DNA of 64,000 nt. Origin: Nymphaea colorata. Its lineage: Eukaryota; Streptophyta; Magnoliopsida; Nymphaeales; Nymphaeaceae. Both the position numbers and the translations under genes were made by a program. The stretch is taken from assembly GCF_008831285.2 (NCBI RefSeq), contig NC_045138.2, positions 16,215,934-16,279,933 on the forward strand, read 5' to 3'. This document shows, one piece after another, positions 20,900-31,339 of this stretch. The notes beneath the pieces are model-generated. The model saw only the letters and a list, made by a program, of their open reading frames with translations. It did no database searches and was not told the origin of the DNA. Each line of letters starts with the position of its first letter. Positions within the stretch are counted from its first letter, which is position 1.

Positions 20900-23138
20900 T
20901 AGCAGATCCTGCTTAGCTGCCGAGGAGAATATTGAGATGCCCAAGTTGTGTGTTTCTGTGTAGATCCCTCCCCCGGCTCTTCGGTGGCAATGATAAACAT
21001 TTGAGATTTTCGCAGTCAAAACAAAAGTAGAGGAGGAAAATTGTGGTTCAGCGATCTGCACAGCTTCACAGGTTTATTAAGAGGTCAGAAAGAGGAGAAG
21101 AAAAGGAAAAAGCTAATTTAGTGAAAAAGGGGAAGGTACGTCGTGACAGACTCGCACTCGCAGATTTGGAATTCACAAGTTCAAAGAGTTGTACGTAGTG
21201 GCATTTACAATCATGATTTCAAAAACAAAACTCAATTGCTTTCCCATGTTTATGCACTGTCGACATACAAATAAAGGCTACAAAACTCAATTGCTTTCCT
21301 ATATTTTATGCACAGTCGACATACAAATAAATGCTTTATAACCCGCACTTTATCGTGACGTTGATTTCTAAATATATAAGAAATATTAAGTTATATTTAT
21401 CAAGAAATTAATTACCGAATTACTGATTTACAGGTTTTTAAGAACCTTAAATCAGTACAGCTTGTTTGCAAAGAGAAAAAAAGAAAGAAGAAATTTATGT
21501 GTATCTCAAACAGGAATAGAATGGGACAAATTTGGAGCAGGTCTGTTTTAAAGTTCCTATTGCTTTTGGTCATACATGATACTGAATCACCACGCATCTA
21601 GCTCCGCTGCCTCCGACCCGTTTGGAACCCGTACCGAATGAAAGAGAAGAAGCAAATCTGCATGATAACCATCATACATTAAGGTATAATCCAGTATTTT
21701 CGATTGAACTATAACAACCAGACCCACTCCCGGGCTCGGGCCCTGGTTCGACGGATCCCAACCCGTCCCCTAGCAATTTCGGTTCCAATCCTAAAAAGGC
21801 TAGGAACCAGGACAATCATCTCATTAAAACCTCCCTTTATAAGCTCTTGAAGATCCCTCACAATCTTCGATACGAGACTAAACATCTGGAATGTTACATG
21901 AACAGCTACGCTTCGCTCTTCGGGACAACCGGCAATCCAACATAAAAAGAGCCCATCACTAAACATTTAACCCAAACAAGAAGTTTTCGCATGACCGTCG
22001 CTATCATGCCAGTAGGACGTTTCCATGGTCACATTCTACAATCTACGGTCACAATCTTAGGTGGAAGACAGCCCTCAAACCCAAAAACCCAACCACAGGA
22101 GCATTTTATCTTGTTATCAGCCTAATAAAAACCACCCCAAATGTGAGAGACGAACAAAAAAAATCGTATACATCACCAAAAAAAATGCCAATAAATGTAA
22201 TTAAGGGACAAATGTAATTAAGGGTCCCCCTTATGAACTGTTTACAAGAGAAACAAACGAGCTTGAAAAAAGAAAACGAGAACAAAAACAAAAATTTCTG
22301 TAGATAACCTGCTTCTGGCTCAGGCATTCCCCAGATAGGATCCAACTTCTGATCACCCCCCTTATCACGATTGCTTTCAGGCTGATCCATCAGATGTCCA
22401 AGTTCATTAAGATCAAATCGAGTAGAAAAGCATTTTTGAGCTCAAATAGCCAATCCCAATGTGCGGGTAGTGACGAAACATCTTCTCCAGTTGGCCTAGT
22501 CTTGGCACTCCCAGTTCTCTGTTTACCAAAGGGCTCCTCTCTTCATGAATCTGTAAGGCTAAAGCTCTCTTGAGTATTTAAAAGCATCAAGCAAATTTCA
22601 AGCACAGAAAATTACTTGGTTATCATATTCTCCAGTTCATACAGAGTAGAAGACCATTTTTTGGGCTCAAATAGCCAATGCTGATGTATGTGTAGCCATG
22701 AAATCAAACTTCTTCTGTTGGCCTATGCTGGCACTCCGCCATTTCAGTTTATCAGTGGCCCCTAATTTAATAGATCACCAAGGCTCAAGCTGGAACCTCG
22801 ACAGGCATTTAAAAGCTCCGACTAAATTTCAAGTGAAGAAATTACTTGGTTCTCATATTCTCCACAGTTCATATAAATAGAAAACTGACATAACCAATCT
22901 CATCCAATTCAAATTACACTTAATTCCATCGACAGGCTGTAATATTCGGCTATTAACTTGTACAGCCAAGAAACGGAGCTATCCTTCATTAGAATGTCAA
23001 AACTGGAGATGATTACATTGTTTCTACACTGAATTTAGCATTTGGCATCATAAAATGATACAATAAACTTGCTGGTGGCTTTACTATTAGTGAAAAAGAA
23101 TGAAGAAATACAGACAGGAACGATGACATCTGAACACA
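20900..23138. other. intergenic between RRM gene promoter and ILP1 3' end
   Basis: No convincing gene is present. A minus-strand frame at 22390-22308 (MDQPESNRDKGGDQKLDPIW...) starts with ATG and meets a possible donor (G|GTTATC), but no partner exon was recognised. A GC-richer block at 21700-22050 looks like an unclassified repeat. The stretch 22430-22870 holds a diverged tandem repeat. Confidence 0.5.
22430..22870. repeat. diverged tandem repeat, two copies, period about 225 bp
   Basis: The block around ctcaaatagccaat at 22441 recurs at 22666 in the same order. Shared words are gttggcct, ggcactcc, tttaaaagc, aaatttcaag and attacttggtt, and copy 2 also ends ctcatattctcc-cagttcat. Divergence is substantial. 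It sits 270 bp downstream of the ILP1 stop codon. Confidence 0.65.
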
Positions 23139-25567
23139 CTAAAGCGCCTCCTTCAGCAGAAAAGTCTTCATTACGGCCCTGGCCCTGTCATATTCATTGA
23201 GCTCCACTAACATTTTCTTTAGCCTACGGGCAAGTCCGCTTACCTCCTCCATGTGAACACCAGACGCATGCTTCTTCTCAAGTTCCTTCCCAAGACTGCC
23301 CAAACACTCTAGCAACGGCTGTAGCTTGGGACTGTCACCAATAAAGAAGAATCTCAGTCAGCACCGTCGTTCTAACTAAAAACGAATGTGGAAAGTGAAA
23401 GAAATTTAGTTTTTCACAATAACAAGGCACTCATTCTTTCATGAAATAGAATTAAAAAATCATCATCAAAGAGAAAGCACTAATGGTTGTTTCTCACGGT
23501 AGGTTAAACCTGGGTTTAGTTTGGCAGACATCTACCTAATTATGCCAAGATATGCACCAGTAAATTGAACTTTTAACCGCTTTCCAGTCGAAGATTTTAA
23601 GATGACACTCGTCTGTACACATTCAATTGCTGAACGATCGTGCTACTATAATAGCCACATTTATCATTTTATTCTCTGAATCTAATATATGAAATAATTC
23701 TGACAGCTGTCCAGACGAAACTAAGATGACATCATGTGATCTGCTGCAGAGCACTACGCTGAAAATGCTAGCATAGAAGGTAATAATTAGTCCATGAAAT
23801 TTTTATGAAGTAGGAAGGTGATAGTGAAGAGTAATGGTTCAAATGTCTGTAAAAGCAGAAAATTTAAGTAAGTTCTCTGTTAAACTACAGACAAAAAAAA
23901 AAGGTGGGAAGGGGCGGAAAGTACCTACTATGACCTCTGACACCAGAGCCAGACCAAACTCCTGAAAGCGAAGCAATTATTCTTTCGACTCTAGTAACTG
24001 CATCATGAATATTTGATTTAATACTGTGTACATGCGGAAGTACTTTTCCATTCAAGAGCTCATCAAGTGCAAGTTGCTCTAAAATGGTGGTTGCAAGTAT
24101 GTCTCTCCACAAGCAAATATTCCTTAATAAACGAACAGAAACACCAAAACAGTAGGCTGCAACTCTGGCTGCTTGAGGCACAGCTGATATAACACGAGGA
24201 GTCCATGTGGGAACCTGTTTAGCAATCCAATACAGAGAAAATTAGGAACAAGTCAAGAAAAAGTTTGAAGTTGTTAAAAAAAAACCATCAGCAAAAACAA
24301 ACATGGAGCTACGAAGAGAAATCAAAATGGCTTACAATTAAATTAGAGATGGCCTCAGACAGACGAGTTTGGACTGCTATTATCAATTCTTGAAGGGCCT
24401 TACTGGTTGCAGGAACATAAGTAATAATCATTTGGGTGGCTAAAACTGCATTTCTTGTTTCCCTGGTACTAAGCATATCCCAGCAATGTGCAATTTCATG
24501 ATGGAGAATGGGAAGGGCAACCTTTTCAATTAGTCCAGGCACAAGATCAGCATCAGGATCAGCAGGATCAAAATCACTTGCATCTTCCGGCATTCCATAA
24601 TTGAAAAGCAAAGAATGCCTGCAATCAACGAGACACTATTACATACATTTAAAAGATCCATTAAAATAACCATTAAAGAACAGAATATTTTAGTTGTAAC
24701 GCACCACTCCATATCATTAAAATCTGCCTCTGCATGGAGAGGGTCCCATTGTAAAAGCTCCAACCTCACATAAGGTGAGAAAATAGCAGGTGCACTCAAT
24801 GATACATAAGCATCACGGTAACTAGAGAAATAATGCTTCTTCCAACCTTCAAACCTTTCTTTGACAAAAGAAAGCTTTGAGTAGTCATCAGTCGCATCAC
24901 TAAAAACCATTTTTGCAGTTTGCAACAATTCATCACAGCTAGATTTGTATGCAATGCATTCACTATCACTTTCATCAGTACTTGATTCCCCTTCTATATA
25001 CTGATGAAAGCCACCGTCTCGCACATTTGAACCTCTCTTTAGCTCAGATCTAAGCTTTCTTTGTTGCCGAGCATCAGCCCTTCGAGATGCATCCATACGT
25101 TTTTGTAAATTCACATCTCTACCAAACTCATCAAGCTTTACTGGCAAACTTCTCTGTTCTCTTGCAGCCATTAAAGCAGCTTGAGCAGCATTTGCAGCTG
25201 CCACAATATCTCCTTCACTACCCCTTCTCTTGAAAACTGTCATTGCAGCATTAACTGCAGCCTCCACTTCTGACATTGCATCTGCAGCATCAGCTTCCCG
25301 TCTTTCTGTAATAGCTGAGGCACGTTCCTCGTGAAGTTTCTGCATTTGTTCTTCAAGTTCCTCTATATAAGGAGCCTTATCCTGAAAGATCAATTGACAT
25401 CCAAAAATGAGTTACATGTTGGAAGCAGATTCTACAAAGAGTATGCCACCAACCCCCTCAATGGAAAACATTGAACCACATTTACAGAATGAGGAAGCAC
25501 AAAAAGGTCAGAGGAGGAAAATAGCAAACAAAGCTCCCCAAATTTTATCTGGCAAAGGTGAAACTTA

Positions 25568-25614
<47 letters not shown>

Positions 25615-28127
25615 TAATCAAAGACCCCTTCCAATGGGCATCTCTTGATGAGCTTACTCCAATATCTATACTGTGGTCACAACACCATCAGATAAGTAGG
25701 AAAAAGAAAAAGCATGAAAATATAAAACTGATGAACAGACCATGCAGTAGTACCTGTAAAAAGTCACACAGAACAGATATGAAGTCACGAAGTTTCTGCA
25801 TGAATAAGAACCTTTCCCCCGCAGCATCCAGAGATTTCTCAAGATCATCTGCGTGAAGTGATGATGTTGTCAAATTTTCATCGGTCCTGTTCATGGAGGA
25901 TATTGTCATGCCATAGGTTTCCTGAGGAAGAAATTGCAAAATATTCTAAATTAGCAATTTTATACACACATAAACAGGTATATTCCCAAGACGATAGTGT
26001 TATCAATTCATGTGCCACCTACAAGGTATGCCAGTAATGGCCCAAAATATGTGTTGTCAATTCATTTTTACAAACGTGCAAGATTTCATGGACATAATAA
26101 ACAGAAATTGCAACTAGGTCATCAAAGTACTCAAATGAAAATTTTTACAGAGGCATAACGCCAACAAGCAGATGGAGAAAAGAAGCAAAAGAACCAAAAG
26201 AAAAAGCTTAGGTCAACAAGCAGATGGGCAAGACTAACAAGAGAAACTATAGGAAACAAAGAAGTGAACCGGACAAATGAAACCAGTGTATCAAATAGAC
26301 AATGCTGATCAGATCTTCACATCGAAGGAAATTATATATGAATAATTATGGAAGAGATTAACTGAAATCAATCCTTCAGGTCAAGCTACAGAAAGCCAAG
26401 CAGCCTCTTACACTTTTGGGCATCCAGTAAACTGGCAAGCTCATTCAAGTGCTGGAACCACCACAAGGATCTAAACACATCCACCCATCTTAAAATTCCA
26501 TTTTATTTGTGAATGTGAACTGACTGATCAGTATAATGTTAGTTTCAAACTACAGAACATGAACTACAACAGGGTATTTCTCTTTCTCGTACAATTCAAT
26601 AACTCTTTCTAACGATCTAAACACATCCACCCATCTTAAAATTCCATTTTAATTGTGAATGTGAACTGACTGATCAGTATAATGTTAGTTTCAAACTACA
26701 GAACATGAACTACAACAGGGTATTTCTCTTTCTCGTACAATTCAAAACTCTTTCTAACGATGTAAGGAACTAACTATGAGTTTCTGTGTAACCCATTCGG
26801 GGAGCATGTAATATCTTCGACAGAATCATGAGCATAACAGAACTAACAAACGCTTTTTCTCATTTGAAGCATCAAATGGGCTTACCTGCAACATCTGAAA
26901 ATTTTGCTCCAAAGCTCTGGTAGCAACTTCAGCCTTCTGATGAATCGACATGACCTCCAAACTGCGAGTGACGCCGACTAGTTTGCTAGCCGTCGAGACG
27001 ACGGGTGTGTAAGCCGGAGCTGGTTGTGCTGCCTGTAGTATGGAACCAGGAACAGGAAGAGCCGGAACGCTGCCCCGATTGGAACCATCATCAACCCTCT
27101 TCCCGAAACCTTTCCTAAACTGCTCTTCCTCCCATCTCTTCTCCTCATCATCATCATCCTCGCCTATTCCAACATCCCCATTGTCCGCCCGCAATCCCAA
27201 CTCCGTGCTCCTCGCATCCACGTTCTCGAAAACGCCCTTACGCACAGATTCGCTCCTCTCGCCTAGCAACGCTATCCTTCCATGGAACTCCATCTCGTCG
27301 TCGCTCGATCCTTCGCCATCCCTCAACGTATCCGCAGATACGCCCCGGCCGCTGCCTCCATCCAAGGAGATATAGTCCGGCAATAGCCTCGCCTGCCTGA
27401 GCCGTTCACGCTTCGCCCTAATCGCATCTATCGTCGCCTGGTCAGGAATTAAAGAGTCCCTCTCCGAATCCCTCTCTTTATCTACATCACTCTTCCCCAA
27501 TTTCTTCACTCCGCCATCTCTCTCCGACTCAACGGTGATCGCATCATCCTTCCTAGGCGGCGCGACCTCCTGACCCGCTGGCTTCACGAGACCTTTGAGC
27601 ACAACGACCGGCTCCGCCGCCTTGCTGTCCAAGGAGGGTTTCGCGCCGCCGAGGGTCCGAGTATTCTTCTGCAACTCGAGAAGCTTCTCTTTCGTGTACT
27701 CTCCCGCCTGAGGCTGGACGTTCGATGGGACAGAGGGCTGCGCCGAGCGTTCCTTGGCGGAGACGATTTTGTGCAGAGAAGAATTGGGTAAAGCCGATTT
27801 CCTCGAAGCCGAATGGGGCGCAGAAGCAGGGGCGCCGCCGTCGTCGGCACTGAAGCTGAGGAGGGAGCGAGCGGTTTGGGGCTTATGCCTCTCGGACTTG
27901 TGGGATGATTTGGAGCTGGCAACGGGAGAGGTGTCTTCGTCGTCGGCGAAACTCAGCAGCTTGGAACGCTTCGGTGGCTGAGAAGAGGGTGCTTTAGGCT
28001 TGGCCGCAGTAGCTGTGCTGGTCTTGGTGGTAGGCTTGGGAGGAGGGGGCTTTATGACGAGGGAGTCACCACCATCTTCGTCGTCGTCGTTGTCCGCTCG
28101 TCTTCTGAAGTTCTTGGCTCTGTTCAT
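23139..28127 (-). CDS. ILP1: ILP1-like GCFC/PAXBP1 family nuclear protein
   Basis: Six exons on the minus strand: 28127-26886, 25921-25754, 25381-24705, 24618-24336, 24214-23925 and 23331-23139; 950 residues, all borders GT-AG and in phase. The N-terminus MNRAKNFRRRADNDDDEDGG is typical of plant ILP1. Residues 1-414 (exon 1) are charged and low complexity. A coiled-coil-like segment follows (IEELEEQMQKLHEERASAIT). Exons 3-6 hold the GCFC-type C-terminal region (FSPYVRLELLQWDPLHAEAD, AHCWDMLSTRETRNAV, AAYCFGVSVRLLRNICLWRD). Arabidopsis ILP1, about 900 residues, is a nuclear protein linked to repression of cyclin A2, control of endoreduplication and splicing; animal relatives are GCFC2 and PAXBP1. 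The gene is head to head with a PPR gene 1.07 kb away. Intron 1 carries a 146-bp tandem duplication, and intron 2 a (TC)n tract. Confidence 0.93.
25570..25609. repeat. (TC)n microsatellite in ILP1 intron 2
   Basis: Twenty uninterrupted CT units in the intron between exons 2 and 3 of ILP1. Confidence 0.95.
26468..26761. repeat. 146-bp tandem duplication in ILP1 intron 1
   Basis: The sequence from gatctaaacacatccaccc at 26468 repeats at 26614. The two copies are almost identical, differing by about one indel and a few substitutions. Both lie wholly inside intron 1, about 120 bp from the exon 1 donor. Confidence 0.93.
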
Positions 28128-29194
28128 CTTCTCCTACTTCTGACTCTGCAACTTCGTGGCTGCTGCATTCGGATGGCGCAACGGCAGGGGCAGAGCGGTG
28201 GTGGTGGCAGATACGTCGGCGTATGTAATGTATGTGCCCGTGGGGTTCTTTTGTAGCGAGGAAGAGAGGGAGAGGAGAGACGAGACAACCGGAGGAAGGG
28301 TCCGTTGCGAGAGAGAGGAAGACGAGACTTATGGTCTTTTGGCAATTTCGGGTTCGATTTCTTCGTCACACGGACACGAAGGACGCCTATTGCAAATTTC
28401 AACTCTATTTCGGTAGCAAAAACATGCATACGTGCAAATGTTATACCATTGGGAGGCTGTGAAGCTTAAGATGCTCATTTTGCTTGGCGGAAAATTTGAA
28501 TGTTTAAAATTTTGTACGCTCAGTCTTGTTGTTTGCTTCTTCAGTTTTTTTGTGCTATGTCTCATATGATTATATTGCTTGATATTAATTGTTGTACAAC
28601 AGATCAATGACCAAAATGAATTAAAAAAAGTTGTTATTTGACAACTCCAACATATTTTTTCCAGATTCTCACTGGATACACATCCAACAAATTATAATCC
28701 AGGTTAAACAAACACTTCCTGTTTCTAAAACAGGGATGCAAATCCTCATTATCCTGATTCCAGGATTATAGTTCTGGGATTCTAAATGCTACCATAGTTA
28801 AAACGATAAATGAAGAAAATATAGTCTCGTTTGATCCCAAGACTCATTGCAGCAGCTTCAATTGCAATAATACTTTGCTTGTTGCAATCATTTCTAGGAA
28901 AAAGAAAGTCTCGTTTGATCCACAGCAAAGCTATGAAATGATTAATATATTGTTATATGATGACGCACATCTCTTTCGTTTTATGCATAGACTCACCATT
29001 TCTGTGGCCTTTTAGAAAAATTGAACTACAGATTGCGATACAATACATTGAAAAGCAGTAAATTGGGAGTTTGTCTCCGAAGCAGTCCTCACTGGACTCG
29101 CCATTCCCCAAATTCTGCTCTCTACATGCTGAGCCACATCGCTCACTGAAGCAATGGTGGAGCCCCCCAGAGGCATGTCCGAACCAGCTGCTCC
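28128..29194. promoter_or_regulatory. shared divergent promoter region, ILP1 / PPR gene
   Basis: The 1.07 kb between two head-to-head start codons must hold both promoters. The ILP1 side (28130-28330) is GC-rich and purine-rich, probably 5' UTR. The centre is AT-rich and contains a short stretch at 28720-28790 with near-palindromic cctgattccaggattat words. No clear TATA box was found for either gene. Confidence 0.5.
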
Positions 29195-31336
29195 ATGCTG
29201 TCTTCTTCATTCCCCAGACTCCTCTGCGCATTCCCCGGTTACCAACTTCGCCGTTTATCCGGGGTTATCTCTCTACGACCCCGCCGACCATCCCGGCGGG
29301 GCTTTAACCGACTTTACGGTCTTCGCCACAATGACATCGTCTTCTGGACCAGCAAAATCTCACGGCTCTGTCGAGAAGGGCGCATTGACGAAGCGAGGGG
29401 TTTGTTTGATGCCATCCATGAACGAAATGTGGTTACTTGGAACGCTATGCTTTCTGGGTATTTGCGGTTCGGGAGAATTTCCGACGCCCGGAAAATGTTT
29501 GATGAAATGCCCGAACGAAATGTTGTGACGTGGACTGCCATGCTTTCTGGACTTGCATGCTTTGGATCGATCGAATCTGCTAAATCCATTTTTGAGATGA
29601 TGCCTCGTCGAAATTTAGTTTCGTGGAATGCCATGATCTCGGGGTTGGTTCGGAATGGCGACTTGGAGGGTGCACAAAGGCTGTTCGAAGAGATGCCTGA
29701 AAGAAATGTTGTGACTTGGAATGCAATGATTGTGGGTTATGCAGAGAATTCACAAATGAGAGAAGCGAGGAAATTGTTTGAGTCGATGCCAGAGTCTGAT
29801 ACTGCTAGCTGGACGAGTATGATTATGGGATACTTTCGAATTGGTGAAGTTGATGAAGCCTTCCGATTGTTTTATCAGATGCCAGCAAGAACTGTTGTCT
29901 CCTGGACAGCTATGATCAGTGGCTGCGTTGCTAATGGTCTTTATGGTGATGCACTGCAGCTGTTCCTTTCCATGTTAAAAGAAGAAATCAATCCAAATGA
30001 AGCTACCTACGTCTGTCTCTTTTATGCATGTTCCAGTCTGAACTATCCTTCCCTTGGAATGCAGGTTCATGCACAGGTCATAACAAGAGGGTTAGATCCT
30101 AATGATGATAGAGTATCAAAAAGCTTGATACACATGTACTCTCGATTCAGGCTCATGGACAGTGCCCTGAGTATTTTCTCTACTAGTTCCAAACATTGCT
30201 GCATTTCATGGAATGTGTTGCTAAATGGCTATGTGCAGTGTGGTTTGGTTGAAAAAGCTTTTGATCTATTCAGTTTGATGCCTGACCCAGATAGCGTCTC
30301 ATGGACTACAGTGATATCTGGATTTTTCACTATTGGTAAGGTAGCAGAGGCATGTGCATTGTTTTATAAGATGCCAAAGAGAGATGCAGTGTCTTGGACA
30401 GCCATGATATCTGGGCATGTTCAGAATGAACTCTTCCCTCAAGCAATTAACTTATTTTCACAAATGCAGGTGGAAGGGATCAGACCATTAGGTCACACGT
30501 ATGCATGCCTTCTTGGTGCTGCTGGTTCAATGGCTGAACTGGACCAGGGAAAGCAATTTCATGCGCGGTTGCTGCAGACACAGTCGACAGTTGATGCGCA
30601 TCTTAACAATGCACTAGTTGCAATGTATGCAAAATGTGGTGCTATAGAGGATTCTTACTCTGTGTTCCGTCGGATGTTGTTAAGGGATATAATCTCCTGG
30701 AATTCAATGATCATGGCATTTTCGCATAATATGGTTGTCGACATGGCGATTCATCTTTTTGAGGCTATGAAAAATGAAGGCCAGAAGCCTAACTCTGTTA
30801 CTTTTCTTGGGATTCTCTCTGCCTGTAGTCATGCTGGGTTGCTTGATGAAGGCAGGCGGTTTTTCAAGTCCATGGTTGAAGACTACCTAATTCAACCAGA
30901 AGTGGAACACTACATATGCATGATCGACCTTCTTGGTCGTGCCGGCAAAGTTATTGAAGCTGCAGAGATTGTTCAGAGGATGCCTTTTGTATCTGGTCTT
31001 GCTGTCTGGGGAGCATTGCTTGGTTCCTGCAGTCTTCATGAGAATATGGACATTGCGATACAGGCAGCAAAACATGTTCTTGAGCTTGATCCGCTAAATG
31101 CACCTGCGCATGTCTTGCTCTGCAACATGTACTCATGTTCTGATCAGCCAGAGGAAGCAGCAAAACTTAGAAACTCAATGAGGCATAAGGGAGTGAGGAA
31201 AAATCCCGGATGTAGTTGGATCACGGTGAAAGGAAAGGTGCATGTTTTCCGGTCAGGGGAAAGGTGCCATCCTTGTACCGACCAGGCTTATGCAATCCTT
31301 GAAAGCTTCTTAAATCTGTGCAGCCTCTTCCATTAA
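29195..31336 (+). CDS. PLS-class pentatricopeptide repeat protein, At1g32415-like
   Basis: An intronless ORF of 713 residues. The Arg-rich, acid-free N-terminus (MLSSSFPRLLCAFPGYQLRR) fits a mitochondrial targeting peptide. From about residue 50 there are consecutive PPR repeats of mixed length, recognisable by NVVTWNAMLSGY, NLVSWNAMISGL, DTASWTSMIMGY and TVVSWTAMISGC, many of the short S type. The C-terminus (HYICMIDLLGRAGKVIEAAE, GALLGSC, LDPLNAPAHVLL, PGCSWITVKGKVHVF) is the E-type extension, and no DYW domain follows. Repeat order and the C-terminus match Arabidopsis At1g32415, annotated as mitochondrial. PPR-E proteins generally bind single organellar transcripts, often for C-to-U editing with a partner; the target here is unknown. 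An upstream ATG at 29154 opens an overlapping frame. A 113-bp copy of this 5' end lies at 34471-34583. Confidence 0.9.
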   Translation: MLSSSFPRLLCAFPGYQLRRLSGVISLRPRRPSRRGFNRLYGLRHNDIVFWTSKISRLCREGRIDEARGLFDAIHERNVVTWNAMLSGYLRFGRISDARKMFDEMPERNVVTWTAMLSGLACFGSIESAKSIFEMMPRRNLVSWNAMISGLVRNGDLEGAQRLFEEMPERNVVTWNAMIVGYAENSQMREARKLFESMPESDTASWTSMIMGYFRIGEVDEAFRLFYQMPARTVVSWTAMISGCVANGLYGDALQLFLSMLKEEINPNEATYVCLFYACSSLNYPSLGMQVHAQVITRGLDPNDDRVSKSLIHMYSRFRLMDSALSIFSTSSKHCCISWNVLLNGYVQCGLVEKAFDLFSLMPDPDSVSWTTVISGFFTIGKVAEACALFYKMPKRDAVSWTAMISGHVQNELFPQAINLFSQMQVEGIRPLGHTYACLLGAAGSMAELDQGKQFHARLLQTQSTVDAHLNNALVAMYAKCGAIEDSYSVFRRMLLRDIISWNSMIMAFSHNMVVDMAIHLFEAMKNEGQKPNSVTFLGILSACSHAGLLDEGRRFFKSMVEDYLIQPEVEHYICMIDLLGRAGKVIEAAEIVQRMPFVSGLAVWGALLGSCSLHENMDIAIQAAKHVLELDPLNAPAHVLLCNMYSCSDQPEEAAKLRNSMRHKGVRKNPGCSWITVKGKVHVFRSGERCHPCTDQAYAILESFLNLCSLFH

Positions 31337-31339
31337 TGT

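Noticed and set aside
21730-21770. ggttcgacggatcc, resembling a tRNA B box
   Set aside because: Spacing of the conserved bases does not fit a T-loop, and no acceptor stem or A box can be folded around it.
22308-22390. ATG-led exon-like segment MDQPESNRDKGGDQKLDPIW with a possible donor
   Set aside because: No partner exon, domain or transcript evidence was found nearby, so it is only mentioned in the intergenic note.
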